Shown: positions 10,830-22,733 of the stretch, one piece after another
Layout: every line of letters starts with the position of its first letter
Position numbering within the stretch: the first letter of the stretch is position 1
Assembly (NCBI RefSeq): GCF_964656455.1
Contig: NC_135721.1
Location: 85,912,754 to 85,976,753 of the forward strand
Source of the DNA: Halichoerus grypus
Taxonomy: Eukaryota > Chordata > Mammalia > Carnivora > Phocidae
Direction of reading: 5' to 3'
Length of the DNA stretch: 64,000 bases
The notes under the pieces: model-generated
The model's input: the letters and a program-made list of their open reading frames with translations, nothing else
Database searches by the model: none
Told to the model about the DNA's origin: nothing
Made by a program: the position numbers and the translations under genes

Positions 10830-13534
10830 AGGGGTCTAAATGACTGGCAGTTCCCATTTCTTTACAAGTGTTACATTTCAGTCCCCTGCCACTACCACAT
10901 GTTTCCTGTTCACAGATAATTTGTACAACATATTTTATCATTCAGTTTTAGACACAGTTGAAAGGCTTTTGCCTAAGGCTTGGAACACTTTGAAAATTGT
11001 ATACCATTTGCAAGGCTTTCTTCTGCTTCACTGTGCAATTAGGTGACTGTCTTTCTACAGACATTGAATTTATCATTTATGGGATTGTGTGTGTGTGTGT
11101 GTGCGTGTGTGTGTTTTAAACCAAGGTGAACTAGAAAATGAATGGGAGTAGTTTTCAGTAACCTACAGATGAGGGATTGAAGAAGCAAAACCGAGATTTC
11201 AGCTCACTGACGAACTGGAGTTTGCAAACAGCAAGTGGGTTTTCTCCACTAAAGAAGTTAGGTTCTGGAAGGTGTTCTTTCCAAACGGTGTTTACATATT
11301 TACTAGGCTCCGCATTCTCTACTAGTAGTTACATGATGGTGCAATGATCCTAAAGAAACCCAGTCTCATTAATCTCTGGGAAAGCGATTGCGGAACATTT
11401 TAAGCTTCCCCTGCCGGCTTCTTTGCCCTGTCTTGCCTGAGTCTCGCAGTTTCCCTGTGAAGCACTGACGTGCTCAGAGCTTCCCCTGGTGGAAGTTGCT
11501 GGCAAAAGGTGTTCTAGCCAAGAAGGGAGAGTCTGGGACTTGCTCCCAGGAATGGGCTCAACGGAGTGTTCAGTTGCCCAAGAACAGAGAGTACATAATG
11601 TGACTTGAGGTTCTGACTGAATTTCCTATGAGTTTCTATGTTTTACATAACCTGAATTTTAAAGTCAGATTTGATAAAAGATAACTTATTCCCATCATTA
11701 TGCCACTTTGTATTTTTCCACTGAATAATGCAAACGAAAAGAGAGAGCGAAGGAGCCTAATTCAACCCTGCCAAGAAGAGGCTGACTTCCCTCTGAGGTT
11801 GAACTCCGCGTCTATCATTAAGCGGCGATGTGCTTCTCCTGTATTTTAAAAACATGAAAAAAAAAAAAAAAAAAAAATGGTGGTGGGAGAGTCTGAACAG
11901 CATTTACTCTTTTAATGAGAGGATCTCCAGGCCTGCATATGCACTTTAAAGGGTTTCTCTCTTTTCTTACTCAAAAAGCAAACTTCCCATGTTAATTTCA
12001 CCTGGAATGTGTTTCTCTAATTTCTGCTAACCTATACATCCTAACTGTATCCATGTATATGTTTTAGGTGATGAAGATTTCCAAGGCAGGTTCTTAAAAG
12101 GAAGGTTTAGAGAACTGACAACAGTCGATTAATAAATGTGGCCACTGTTGATAATCATGCAAAGGATGACAGATTTGTAATTCGTGTCGGTGGTGGGAAA
12201 GAAGCAACAGAATTTGAAATCTATTTAAGAAAATCTTCACCAGCCTAAAACAAAACTTAACCTTAAACAACGAGGGGAGGGAAGGGAAACAGATATGCTC
12301 TGTCTGGTACTGTTATTTGTTTCAGGAGACATTATCGGCCCAATAACATTGACTTTTTTGCAACAACTAATCATGAGATTTAAATAATTTTATAGTCAGG
12401 ATCACTCTGAATGCTAAGCAGGCTAGAAATGCCAGAAACGTGTTCTCATGTAAATCTATTTAAGTAATTGCCTGAGTAATACACTTTCTACGATTATATA
12501 CTTATTACAGATACAAACACACACACACATACACACACAATTATAGTCAAAATTAAGTCCACCTCATGATAATGACCCTGTCGATTCAGAAACAGAAGCT
12601 GGTCCACGGAGAGCTCCTAGGTCCCTGATTCCCACAGACTGTTTGACTCCCTTACTTTTCTCACAAAAAAAAAAAAGATTAAGCATAATGTAAAATAAAG
12701 CCACTTAGAAACGCTATCCTCTGTAAGTAATAAGAAAGGACGATGAAAGCTGTACAGACATTTTTTAGATTTATACATGTGCACAGAGCCAAGACCAAGG
12801 GGTTTGGGTCAGTCAGAATGTCACCGGAATAATAATTTATGGAAGGGCAGCTGCCGGCGGAAGTAGCAAGACACCAACGCTGAAAGAGCCATCCTGAATA
12901 AAGTGTCACTTTCCTTTTGAAATCCATCCAGGACACTTTGCAATGACATAGATTTTTGGACCCAAGGAATCAGGACAGTTTAATCATTTTATCCAAAGCC
13001 TGCTGTCCCCAGGGGGACCTGTCTGCTGGACATATGGGGCTCAACACTGCTGCCTCTCAGCAGGGCTCACTCACTGTTCCTTCCAGTTTCTGGAAGACAG
13101 TGACACAATTCCTGAAGACATGCTTTAACTTTTCCTAATCAGCTCAGCTCGTGGGGCTTGCACAAGGGACTCTCTTCTAGCCTGAAGAGGCCGTAAGGGA
13201 CCCCACCATGCTCTCCTGGCTGTGTAGCGATGGGGAAGTGGGGGAAGGGGGTTCTCTTTTTAAACTGTTGCTTCCTTAACATATGGCCCAAGTAAGAGCA
13301 AATCCTCAGAGATGAGAAAACAGCCTATTTCAGAGATCTGATCATCTTATCAATATGGAGTTTGGAGAAAATTTGAGAGGGGTGTGGAATTCAAAAATAC
13401 CCTCCGCCTAATAGGCAGCCTCCCAGATGCTGAGTTCATGGGCTTACAGGCCACGAGGACTGGCCTTCCCAGGAGCGCAAGCAGCTGAATTCACATGCAG
13501 GAATTGTTCTGGAAATTGAGCCACTGTGGGCTGC
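10830..13534. other. Mostly unique sequence, no gene recognised
   Basis: Contains a (TG)n tract at 11086-11114, a poly(A) at about 11859-11877, a (CA)n tract at about 12519-12540 and 'aaaaaaaaaaaag' near 12665. 11380-11560 is moderately GC-rich but not a CpG island. No exon with splice context was seen. Confidence 0.4.
11086..11114. repeat. (TG)n microsatellite
   Basis: Alternating GT run with one C interruption. Confidence 0.95.
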
Positions 13535-13660
13535 GTTTAAAGAAGTAGGACTTTCAGGGTTCTGAGTTGAACCTGTTCTTGCCACTGACTTTCTATATGA
13601 CCTTGGGCAAATCATTTAACCTGTAGGTGCCTCAGCTACAAGAGTACTGTGATTCTTGGT
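13535..13660 (+). mobile_element. MIR SINE fragment, plus strand
   Basis: 'cttgccactgactttctatatgaccttgggcaaatcatttaacctgtaggtgcctcag' is an unmistakable MIR head-to-core segment. Confidence 0.85.
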
Positions 13661-14049
13661 CTGAGATGCAATTTCAAAACAGAAACTCCATCTTAATTTT
13701 TCTTCCCTTTCCACTGCTTGATCTCATCATTGCAATGCGGTGGGCTGCTCTCCTGGCACGCTGTGATTGACCTGCCTGACGGCGGTATTAGGAGCCCTCG
13801 TTTCTCCCGCTGGGCTGACACAATACACACCTAGCTGGAAAGGGGCTCCCCTGACGCTGGAACATATCTGGTTCTCTATGCCATGTGCAGCGTGCACACG
13901 TGAGCTCCTCCATGGACTAGCCCACGCGCCCCTCACCAGATCACCAATCAACTGAGTCCAGGGGCCTGATGCCAACTTACTTACTCTGTGCCTCGGCCCT
14001 GCCTTCACTGTTGGCTCACACAGATAACCATATCATCATACCTCCTGAG
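13661..14049. other. Unique sequence, moderately GC-rich, no gene recognised
   Basis: Frames of 93 codons (minus, 13727-14008) and 62 codons (plus) overlap here. The composition is higher in GC than the surroundings, but I see no domain or clear splice pair. Confidence 0.35.
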
Positions 14050-14265
14050 TGCAAGAGAGCAGTAAAGCATGCCGGTTAAAACTTCCTCTTGGGTGGGAAC
14101 AGCTCTGAGTTCAAATCCTGCTGCTGCCCTTTACCAGGTGTGACACCTTCAAGGACATCTGGAAACTCCCATCGTCTCCACTCTAGTGGGGGGAAAGGAA
14201 TAGCCCAACCTCGTGAGTCCTGAGAATTAAAGGACATGCGCGAGAAGTGTCTGGCGCGCACATCG
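14050..14265 (+). mobile_element. MIR SINE, plus strand
   Basis: 'taaagcatgccggttaaaac', then 'gagttcaaatcctgctgctgccctttacc', and a terminal 'gagaattaaaggacatgcgcgagaagtgtctggcgcgcac'. This follows MIR head, core and 3' order. Confidence 0.7.
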
Positions 14266-14639
14266 TACTCGATGACCTCCGACTGTTACAGTTTCCATTT
14301 TCCGAGGGCCCTTTTACGCTCAGATCTCAAACCTGCAGGGTCATTGAGACCAGGAATCTCCATCTTCACCTCTACAGATGTGAAAACGCAGCGGTAATGC
14401 TGCAGAGGTAGCATGAGCCCTGGGCTCACGAGACTGTTGAGTGCTCTTTCTCCCTAACGATGCGCCGCTGCCCCTCCCCTGCTTCAGGACTGATAGGGGA
14501 CATTTGGTGCATTCTCCATACTCTACCCATCCCCATGGTCGCATGGCTACCTAAGAGCTCAGGCTTCCATTTTAGTTTTGCATTTAAGGTCCATGAGTCA
14601 ATAAGCGTTTCTGTTTCGTTTGTTTCATTTGAGTTCAGT

Positions 14640-14810
14640 TGAACACACCTCTGCTGGGATCAGAAATCCTGGCATCTGCGCCAGACTGGGAGGTAAAAGA
14701 TGAGAAAATGGTGTGGAGAGTGCAAACAACTGGCCTAGGATCCCCCAGCTACTCAACAATGCAGGGAATTGAACCTAGGCCTGTCTAAATGAAGCATGAT
14801 CACCATTGTT
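14640..14810 (-). mobile_element. MIR SINE fragment, minus strand
   Basis: 'aagatgagaaaatggtgtgg', then 'cctaggatcccccagctactcaacaatgcagggaattgaacctaggcctgtct'. This is the reversed MIR core and head. Confidence 0.7.
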
Positions 14811-15081
14811 TGCATCAGTGGGAAGACAGACTATGCCCAGATTCTAGCTATTGACTGACAAGTAGGGCAGTGTTATACTAAAGCCCAGAGAAGGGCCTTC
14901 AGCCCTACCTGGTTTTACAGGGCTGGCTTATGAGCTGAGATTTTGATGGGTGCATGAGAGAGATCTAGTTGAATAGGAGGAGAGTGATCCAGGAAGGGTA
15001 TTCTGAGCAAGCTGATGGAGGCACCGAAAAGCATGGTGGTGAAGAGCGGACAGAAATACCCACAAGACAGTATTACTTGGT

Positions 15082-15264
15082 CAGAGGTTCTCAGACTTTG
15101 ACATGCATCAGAATCACCTGGAAGGCTTATTAGGACACAGAAGCAGCTGGCTGTAGAGTTTCCTGCTCAGTTGATCTAGAGTGAGTCCAAGAATTTGCAT
15201 TTCTAGCAAGTTCTTAGGTGATCCTAATGCTGCTGGTCCAGGGACTGCACTTCGAGAGCCTCTG
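15082..15264. mobile_element. MER5-type hAT-Charlie DNA transposon fossil
   Basis: It opens with 'cagaggttctcagactttgacatgcatcagaatcacctgg' and closes with 'ggtccagggactgcacttcgagagcctctg', imperfect terminal inverted repeats of the CAGTGGTTCTCA type. The body is a typical nonautonomous MER5-like element. Flanking 8-bp duplications are too eroded to confirm. Confidence 0.85.
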
Positions 15265-16729
15265 GCCTAGGGCATAAAAGTGACAGGAATGAACTTATGC
15301 GTTCCCAAGGTAGAGAGATGAAGAAGGTGCCTGTCCCTACTTTTCTCTTAATGTCCCCTACTCTAGAAAGAGCCAGATGCCTCAGGTTTTCTTCTCTGAC
15401 CTGAGAGCGAGTTGGGAAATTCCCAGCAGAACTGCTGTTCCAGAATGAAGTCTTGGCATGACCTCCCTGGGTGTGCCCTGAGGAGACACCAGGCATTTCT
15501 CAGCTCCTGGGGCACCACAGAACCCAAGCTCTTACCTTTAAATTATAATAAGGACTCCCTGCCCTAATGGCACACGCTTGCCTCAGCCTATAATTCAGCA
15601 AGTGCAGAAGTTCCTTGAGTTACTTCAGGAGGTGGTACCTTGATGCCACTTTGGTGCTCTGGGGTGATCGAGTGCACCTGCCAGACACACAACCTGGCTC
15701 CTAAGTCTCCAGCATTTAGGGTATTAAACTCAAAGGCTTTTAAAACATTGGAAAAGCCTTCTAAGAATGCTCCGTAGCAATCATATTTATTGATCTCACA
15801 ATCTTCCCTTCTGGTGCCTCTTTAAACCCGCGCACGTATTTCCCCTGCGTATTCTGCAACTATTAATTGGTTTAATAGTACTCAATTTGCGTATCATTTT
15901 TGAAATGATTTTATACATCAAGCACTTGGTTATATTAAATTCTGCTTTTTTTTTTTTTTTCCTGAATCCAGATTCTCCAGGCTAAGAGAACTTAGAGGAG
16001 CTATGAAAATTAACAGTTCTTTTCAAAGAAAGTCTTCATCCAATATCACCTTATTTGTCAATTCTCATTGGCTGTGTGAAAAAATAATCCAATTTTTCCT
16101 TTCCTTGAGTATTTCTTTGATTACTATTCTTGGGCTTTATAAAAAATGATTAATACGGTGACTGTTTCCCCATGGGAAATGCAATAACTCACACTGCATT
16201 ATATAGAAAACAAAATAAAGAAATGGAAACATACAAAACTATGCAATGCTTTAATAAAAGTGGACCCCTGTGGCCCTTATGTTCCTCTGAATACTTCCAA
16301 AATCTCCAAAGTTCATTAGAGGTCATGTCCAATGGATCGCATTATTTTTTGTGCTATACCCTACATATCTTTAAATTCAGACTTGACACATTCAGTGTAT
16401 TTTAGGCTGAGAGTAAATTCAAGCTCCATGTTTCCTCACACATTTTCTCAATATAATCACTGTAAGTGTGAGCTCACAGTGGGTACTATTTACTTTTGTC
16501 GAGAGGTCAACATTAATTGAATAATCATAAATACGTGCTTCCTGAGAACTCCTTTAACACATAAAGCCTAGAAGGATGGTGGCATGGTTCAAAATTTAAA
16601 GTGCCAATCTAAGTCATGAATTTCAGACATAAGTCTTGTGTTTCTGAATTCTATGTTTTGTCCTAGAAATTTCCCCCATGTCTAGGGAAGGATTGACACA
16701 ATTCCAGGCAATAATGAGATACCTAAAGG
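15265..16729. other. Unique sequence, no gene recognised
   Basis: AT-rich towards 15780-16560 with a poly(T) at about 15945-15960. A 77-codon plus frame at 16172-16405 has no recognisable product. Confidence 0.4.
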
Positions 16730-16925
16730 CAAGGCATGAGATGTTGTGGGTAGAGAAAGCACTCAGCATCAGATCGGCCTCTGAGCTTGAAAACGCCTTT
16801 ACCAGCTATGCCCAGGACAAGCCCTTCCAACTCTGAGCCACTGTCCTCACCTCCAAAATGGAAATAACATGAAAACAAATCTCACAGGGTTGTGATGTTG
16901 TTAAATAAACAAGGAAGTGTATGCA
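16730..16925 (+). mobile_element. MIR SINE, plus strand
   Basis: 'ttgtgggtagagaaagcactcagcatcagatcggcctctgagc', 'gacaagcccttcc', 'ctccaaaatggaaataacatg', and 'cacagggttgtgatgttgttaaataaacaagg' reproduce the MIR order. Diverged. Confidence 0.75.
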
Positions 16926-16950
16926 AAGAGCTTTAAAAAAAAAGCAATTT

Positions 16951-17304
16951 GGGGATCCCTGGCCGACTCAGTCTATAGAGCATGCGACTCTTGATCTTGG
17001 GGTTGTAAGTTTGAGCCCCACATTGGATATAGAGATTACTTGAAAATAAAATCTTGGGGCACCTGGGAGGCTCAATCAGTTAAGCGTCTGCCTTCAGCTC
17101 AGGTCATGATCCCAGGGTCCTGGGATACAGCCCCACATGGCGCTCCCTGCTCAAAGAGGAGTCTGCTTGACCTTGACCCTCTCTCTCTGCCTCTCTCCGC
17201 CCCACCGCTAGTGCTCTCTTGCGCTCTCTCTTTCAAATAAATAAATAAATTCTTTAAAAAATAAAATAAGTAAAATAAAATAAAATCTTTTTTTTTTTTA
17301 AAGT
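16951..17304 (+). mobile_element. Old tRNA-Lys-type CAN-SINE, split by a younger SINE
   Basis: The short, older CAN-SINE type ('ggggatccctggccgactcag', 'gactcttgatcttggggttgtaagtttgagccccacattgg', 'agagattacttgaaaataaaatctt') occupies 16951-17055. Its A-rich tail resumes after the nested insertion. Outer duplication 'aaagcaattt' at 16941-16950 and 17305-17314. Confidence 0.9.
17056..17276 (+). mobile_element. Younger CAN-SINE nested in the tail of an older one
   Basis: Full head 'ggggcacctgggaggctcaa', body and 'caaataaataaataaattct' tail. The duplicated target is the older element's own tail 'aaaataaaatctt' at 17043-17055 and 17277-17289, which fixes the order of the two insertions. A 66-codon plus frame across it is only SINE sequence. 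Confidence 0.92.
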
Positions 17305-17314
17305 AAAGCAATTT

Positions 17315-17749
17315 CTAAACTTAACAGGTGATCAGACTTGCCCACGATGGTGAAAATCCAATGTGCTTTAGAAATGCAACACACAAACTAATAGGTACTG
17401 CTTTGGTTGTTGGCCCAGGATAAAAATTCTAAGTATGAATTCCCACTTTTCCGTAGTCCCTTTCCTACTGCTAAATGGAGATCATCCCATCTTTGTGTCA
17501 AATGCAGCATGTGTGCAAATACCTCATGATCGTCTTTCACAGGAATTCTTTCCAAGTGAGAAAGCAAGTAATGGGGTCATGGGCTTTCTGAAGTAATACA
17601 GCCCAGGCTGCCAGTGTGATTTTGATTAGCAAATTCTGTCCCCAGTTTTATTGTGTGTGGGTAAGCTGCAGTGTATGATTTCATGCATTTTTTTCTGAAG
17701 GAAAAAGAAGGAAGTTTAGCTATAGGTATTTTATACCTGTCCGTAAGAA
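17315..17749. other. Unique sequence, nothing recognised
   Basis: No repeat or gene was recognised. It leads into a candidate conserved block. Confidence 0.35.
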
Positions 17750-17880
17750 AAGATCCTGAAATTCACAAGGAGTCATTTTAAGGCAGCCTGCTGCTAATCC
17801 ATGCTAGGCAATTAATCATAATGCAAATGACAAGCCATGAATTAACAGATAATGCAGCGTGATGACTGTGGTCACAGGTT
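17750..17880. promoter_or_regulatory. Candidate conserved noncoding element with POU/homeobox motifs
   Basis: Repeat-free block with a tight cluster: TAATCC (bicoid/OTX type) at 17795-17800, CAATTAATCA at 17809-17818, and a perfect POU octamer ATGCAAAT at 17821-17828, followed by further ATTAA and TAAT words. This is typical of developmental enhancers. It is an inference from motifs only. Confidence 0.3.
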
Positions 17881-19049
17881 GTCATCATCCCTGTCACTCT
17901 GGTCATCCTCCTCCTCATCTCCATCATCCATGGCCAAAGTAGTAAAACGTGGGGGCACTCATCTCTTCTGTTTCCGTTCTTAAAAAATCCAAGTCAGATG
18001 AGTCTCAGCCCAAGTCAAGCTGGATTTCAATCTATATTGTTAGGTTTCTAGAGCTCTCTCTATCCTCTTCTACATTTTTTAAGTCCTGCACTCAAGTATT
18101 AAGTCAAATGAGCCTCACACAAAGAGAACATATACTAAGGTATATACACCTGTCATTTAACTTCAGTGTTTTGATCTGCACATAGTACCTCACATTAATC
18201 CAGATGTTGCCTGTTTACTATAGACCCTCAGTAATCCATGTTGGCATTAACAAAACTCAGAAGTATGGGAATAAAAACCCTATTTTTATTTTTTTTTCAA
18301 GTAACATTGATTCAATCTTTAACAAACTCAGGTTGCTAACAACTTCAGCTACCCTAAAATTAGATCTCATCTGTAAATCATTAGGGTAGATTTTGGAGCA
18401 AAACCAGAAATTTTTGCAATACATTCTTCTTTGGCAGGAATCACTCTGCCTATAAGTTAATTCGGGTGGTATTGCCATCTAGTTATTTGTGGCTGGATTG
18501 TACATAGCAACAAGGGGAAAAATTCATATTAGTTTGGTGAATAAGAAATGTTCCATAACAATGCTAGAATAACAAATTGGCTGATAAGTAAGCTGGTCTA
18601 AATTCCTGGTGTCCACAAAGGTCCAGGAATCAGCACAGCTCACTCTTTGTCTCATGTCTCCATGCCTTCTAAAAGCTTGCTCATAGGAAATGAATTTGGG
18701 AACCGAATTTGGTGGATCCGGCTACAAAAATGTACATCTCTGGCACACAAACTATTTTCAAGTGCTAATTCCAACATGAGGGTTTTAAACACGTAAAGAG
18801 AAGTTCCATAGAGCAAAAATGATGCTGTGAATCTCTCCACAGTAAGAGGCTATTTGAACAGAATCTATCATATCCACACACACATGCATATACATATGTG
18901 TATACAGACACGCACACTCACGTACTCACACACTGGTACAGGCTGAAATGTTGTGCTCTGATCCCTGTGGGTGAATTATAACTTGCTAATGTCCCCAAAA
19001 CCAGGAGTGGGAGGAAATGCTTTCTCGAGGTAGCCTCCATGTGGAATGA
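17881..19049. other. Mostly unique sequence, no gene recognised
   Basis: Contains an imperfect ACAC/CATA-rich stretch at about 18870-18930. The short frames (60-78 codons) overlap on opposite strands and have no recognisable product. Confidence 0.35.
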
Positions 19050-19260
19050 CAAAAGGCCCAAGCTTTGTGGCCAGAGAGGCCTGGCTTGGACACAACTGTA
19101 TATGGTCAGCCAAGTCCCCTTATCTCTCCGATCTTCAATTCCTTCCTCTGTAAACTAGGGATAAAACACATACTTCATGATATTGTTGTGAAGACTTCAT
19201 GAGATAATGTCCAAGGAGCACCCCAGCCCGGTGGTGCATATCATTAAGGGAAGCCTAACA
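19050..19260 (+). mobile_element. MIR SINE, plus strand
   Basis: 'gctttgtggccagagaggcctggcttgg', 'ccaagtccccttatctctcc', 'cctctgtaaactagggataa', and 'catgatattgttgtgaagacttcatgagataatg' are in MIR order. Confidence 0.8.
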
Positions 19261-20940
19261 ATCTCTGACACACGTAAGAGTTGAGCCAACTTCCCAAGGA
19301 AGAAAGAAGTTGAGAGAAGGAATGAAAGAATCCAGTTCCACTTCCTGTGAAAAACTCAATCGAGAAGGCAAGGAGGCCTGTCACAGCCCAAAGGTCTGAG
19401 TCTTCACCTTATTTCAAAACAACTGCCCACTTTCATTTGCCAGAGAGCACATTTGATATTCTACCAAACTGTGAGTCACACGCTATAGAAAGCAAAGAGA
19501 TTTATTTATTTTTCCATAGTATTCTGCTCTAGACAGGGTGAGTATAACAACTTACCATCTTTAAGCTAAAAAATGGAGTTATTCTACAAATTCTTCCATC
19601 TCCAGGACTCCAAGTTAGCAGAGAAGCCCCATCCTTGTCTCTCCATCCTTTACCCTCCGGTTCCCCATTATGTAGACAGAATTTTGGATCTATCAAAGAA
19701 TTGGTAGAATCCAGCATGGTGAGCTTCCAACCGTCTTGCCACAGTCCTATATCCCTCTCATCTTCTTGATTACTACTGTATTTTATTTAGTTTGTAATAG
19801 AAGTGCCTTGGATCTACCTTAGAATTCCAGCCCTTTTCAATTCTTTATGCTGTTGCTGGTCTTGTACTTACTGTTTCTCTTCTCACCCTTTAGGTACTTT
19901 CTTTCAGTTTTTCAAAATATTTCGTGGACATCGCAATTTCTCTGTATACTTCCTGTAGTCCACCATAAAAGCAGCAGCATACAATGGCAGTGATGTTGCA
20001 TGCTCTGATCCACTTCAAGAGACTGTTGGACGCTCATTATTACATTTTAAGACATTGTGCAATTTAATCATATTCAGGAAATTTCATTTTCTACAGAATG
20101 TTCATTTCTACTTGTTTTATCCATATTCTGTCATTTCACTGTACCTCATATAAAATTTTAGGTGGGGCGGGGGTGGGGTGGAAGGAGGAAATGGTGAAGA
20201 AAAAAAAAGAGGAAGTTTCGCTACCTGGATTCCAACTCACTGGATTTGGAAAAAGATTTACTTCCCTAAATTGACCAAGATTAATGAAGACCATGTATGT
20301 TCAAGTGCCAATGTAATTTTTAATCATCCTCTTTTTAAACATTTGAGATGTAATAGGTTCAAAAAGTGGATCTGAATTTGATGTATCACCTGCCGTAGCA
20401 CAGGGTTCACGTTGCTTCGATGTGGAATCTGGTGTGCTTTATCTGGTCTACATCTGTCCGTGACTTTAATAATTCAGTTCGTTCTGAGTTTGGGGCATGT
20501 GTGTTTGGGAAGGTTCTCTTTTGTTCAAAGGGATTTTCTGTGACCCAAATCACAGGTTCTTCCTTTAACTGTGTCCTTCCAGCTCCACAAAGGAGATGTC
20601 ATATTTTTATTTATAAGGACGTCCTCAGCACTTTTTTTTCGGGATAGTGGAGGTAAAACATTTTATCTTAAAAAGTATATTTTCCCAATGTTTTACCATA
20701 ATTTGGTCTGATGTCCTCAGGAGCATTTCTTTAAAAATGCGTATTTCACTGAAAATCATCTAAAATCCAGTTGCACTGGGCTATTAATCCTATTTAGGTT
20801 AAAGGCATGTTTAATTATCAATTTACTTTATTTCTCACCAAAGGACTTCGGGACCTGATTTATCTCACAGAATCACTATCCCAGATTACTGCTGCCCTGG
20901 TACTATTTAAAAGAATCCCATGAGATCAACTCTAGGACTT
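19261..20940. other. Unique sequence, no gene recognised
   Basis: About 1.7 kb with a G-rich tract 'ggtggggcgggggtggggtgg' at 20161-20181. Frames up to 75 codons with no recognised domain. Confidence 0.4.
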
Positions 20941-20944
20941 CTTA

Positions 20945-20956
20945 GGAAGAAAGAAA

Positions 20957-21017
<61 letters not shown>

Positions 21018-21019
21018 AA
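20945..21019. repeat. (GAAA)n microsatellite
   Basis: Clean AAAG array from about 20957 to 21018. It is the second long GAAA array in the window, again with purines on the plus strand. Confidence 0.98.
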
Positions 21020-21840
21020 ACATAATTTACTTTAGGAATTATGTTGATTGGCTAAATCTCCGTGAAAGAGAGTAAGAATGAAATATACAAGAAAGGAAAT
21101 GCTTCTTCCCCATCCCTCTAACTTCCACCAGGGGTGTGGCCCCTAAAAACTCCTGGCCTTTGCCCCACCCACGGCCCCTCTTCCTGGAGATGGAGTGAGT
21201 TACCTGACTCAAGACTGGAGATGTGCCATTGGTGTGGCTGGCCCTCTCCCTTTCTGGAGCCAAGCCCCCACAGGAAGCAATCATTCTCCTTGGTTCTCCC
21301 TTGTCATTTGTTTTACAGGAGGAGACCTCCCAGCAGAGGGGTGTGTGATTGCTGGAGTTCTGTAGTGGGAAACCCGCTTTGCTGTACACCCAAGCCATGT
21401 TCTCCAGAATCAGCTTTATGACAAGAAAGGGAATCTAATTATAGACTCCATGAGAGCCCTCTCCTTCATAATATGCTGCCCAGATCCAAAACATGCACAT
21501 ATAATTAGTGACCTGCTGGCGCCTTCCTCTTCTCCATTCCTTATTGCCCAGCCAACCAGCACACCCCAGGTCTGAACACAAAGCACTTATCTGTAGTCAC
21601 TTGGGAGTTATAAATGGTCCCAGCTTTTATAATACTTCCCAACATCTAACCTGTATCTCTCCATTTATTGCTAGAGTATTGAATGAAGGTAAGGTAAGTA
21701 AAAAGCACAGTGTTCTCAGCATAGAAAACATTTGACAAATTCACAATGATGAAACAATGATGATAATGTACATTAACACTTGAGTTACCTGGGACTGTCA
21801 ATGGATGAGCTGATCCAGATGGCTAAATATTTCCGGAAGC
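21020..21840. other. Unique sequence, no gene recognised
   Basis: A 119-codon minus frame (21039-21398) overlaps a 95-codon plus frame (21134-21421). Neither contains a domain I recognise. Coding cannot be shown. Confidence 0.35.
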
Positions 21841-22250
21841 TGTTAAAAAAATAAATTCAGCTGAGTAAATTTAAAGATCTAATTGGCTTTATTGAACAAT
21901 TCATGAATCAGGCAGCATCCCATCTAGCAAGTAAAAAGGAACTCTGCCAAGCTGTAGAAAAGGAAAGGATTTTAAAGGTGGAAAGGGGCCAGAGAAAGAA
22001 AATTATTGGCCAGGAATTCACTGTTTCAGGAAAGATGGCCTTCACAAGGGGAACCAAAGGGGTCTATCAGGTGGGTTACCTCACAAGTGCTGACTAGGTA
22101 ATTCCATGTTGACTGGTTAAAGTTTACATTTCTGGGGATGCAGTGGGGATTGAAACTGTAGTTGGTTGAGGTATTAAGTCTTGGTTTACTGACGTGAGGT
22201 TTAGCATAAGTCACTCCATTTGGGGCCTGTTGTCAGTCTCCTTTTTAACA
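21841..22250 (-). mobile_element. Solo LTR of an endogenous retrovirus-like element
   Basis: On the minus strand it starts TGTTAAAAAGGAGA at 22250 and ends TTTTTTAACA at 21841. These are TG...CA ends with matching short inverted repeats, total 410 bp. A minus-strand AATAAA lies at 21888-21893 near the 3' end, and a TTTAAA TATA-like word lies about 80 bp upstream of it. Flanks are aagc (21837-21840) and aagt (22251-22254), perhaps an eroded 4-bp duplication. No internal retroviral genes adjoin it. I cannot name the family. Confidence 0.8.
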
Positions 22251-22372
22251 AAGTCAATAGAAAACCTAACAGCAGAAAGCCAGAGTTCAGATCCTGGCTC
22301 ATTTTTTTCACCTGAGGGATTTTATAGAAGCTACTCCCCTCTTTAAGACATTCAATTAATATTCAAATGGGG

Positions 22373-22430
22373 AAAGATCTGCTGAGCTAATAAAGATCCT
22401 ATTGTAAAGATCTGCTGAGCTAATAAAGAT
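22373..22430. repeat. Recent short tandem duplication, 33-bp period
   Basis: A 25-nt word ('aaagatctgctgagctaa' then taaagat) occurs at 22373-22397 and again, identically, at 22406-22430, with 8 bases between. The surrounding sequence is unremarkable. Confidence 0.95.
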
Positions 22431-22733
22431 GAAAGAATATGTTATTATGAGTAGTATTCTAAATACTTGAGAATTAATTCCTCAAATTCATAAAACTTTA
22501 TTTCATTATAATTTAAATTCTAATAAAAATAATTTGACAATTTTTAAAATTTTTCTCATTATAAAACAAGTACATACTTACAGGAAATTTAGCATGAGAG
22601 AAAAAATTAAAATCTTTCATAAATTCCACTATTCAGAAATATACTCTTAACACGGCAGCATCATTTTATCTGATTGTTTTAAATGTATGGGGCATCATAT
22701 ACGGTTTTTATCTGGCCTTATGTTTAACTAACC

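Noticed and set aside
10614..10941. Lys/Glu/Arg-rich and Phe/Leu/Ser-rich frames of 87-101 codons
   Set aside because: They are translations of the GAAA microsatellite.
11380..11560. CpG island or promoter
   Set aside because: Only mildly GC-rich with few CpGs, and no adjoining transcript structure.
21039..21421. Overlapping 119-codon minus and 95-codon plus frames
   Set aside because: Mutually overlapping antisense frames with no homology or splice sites.
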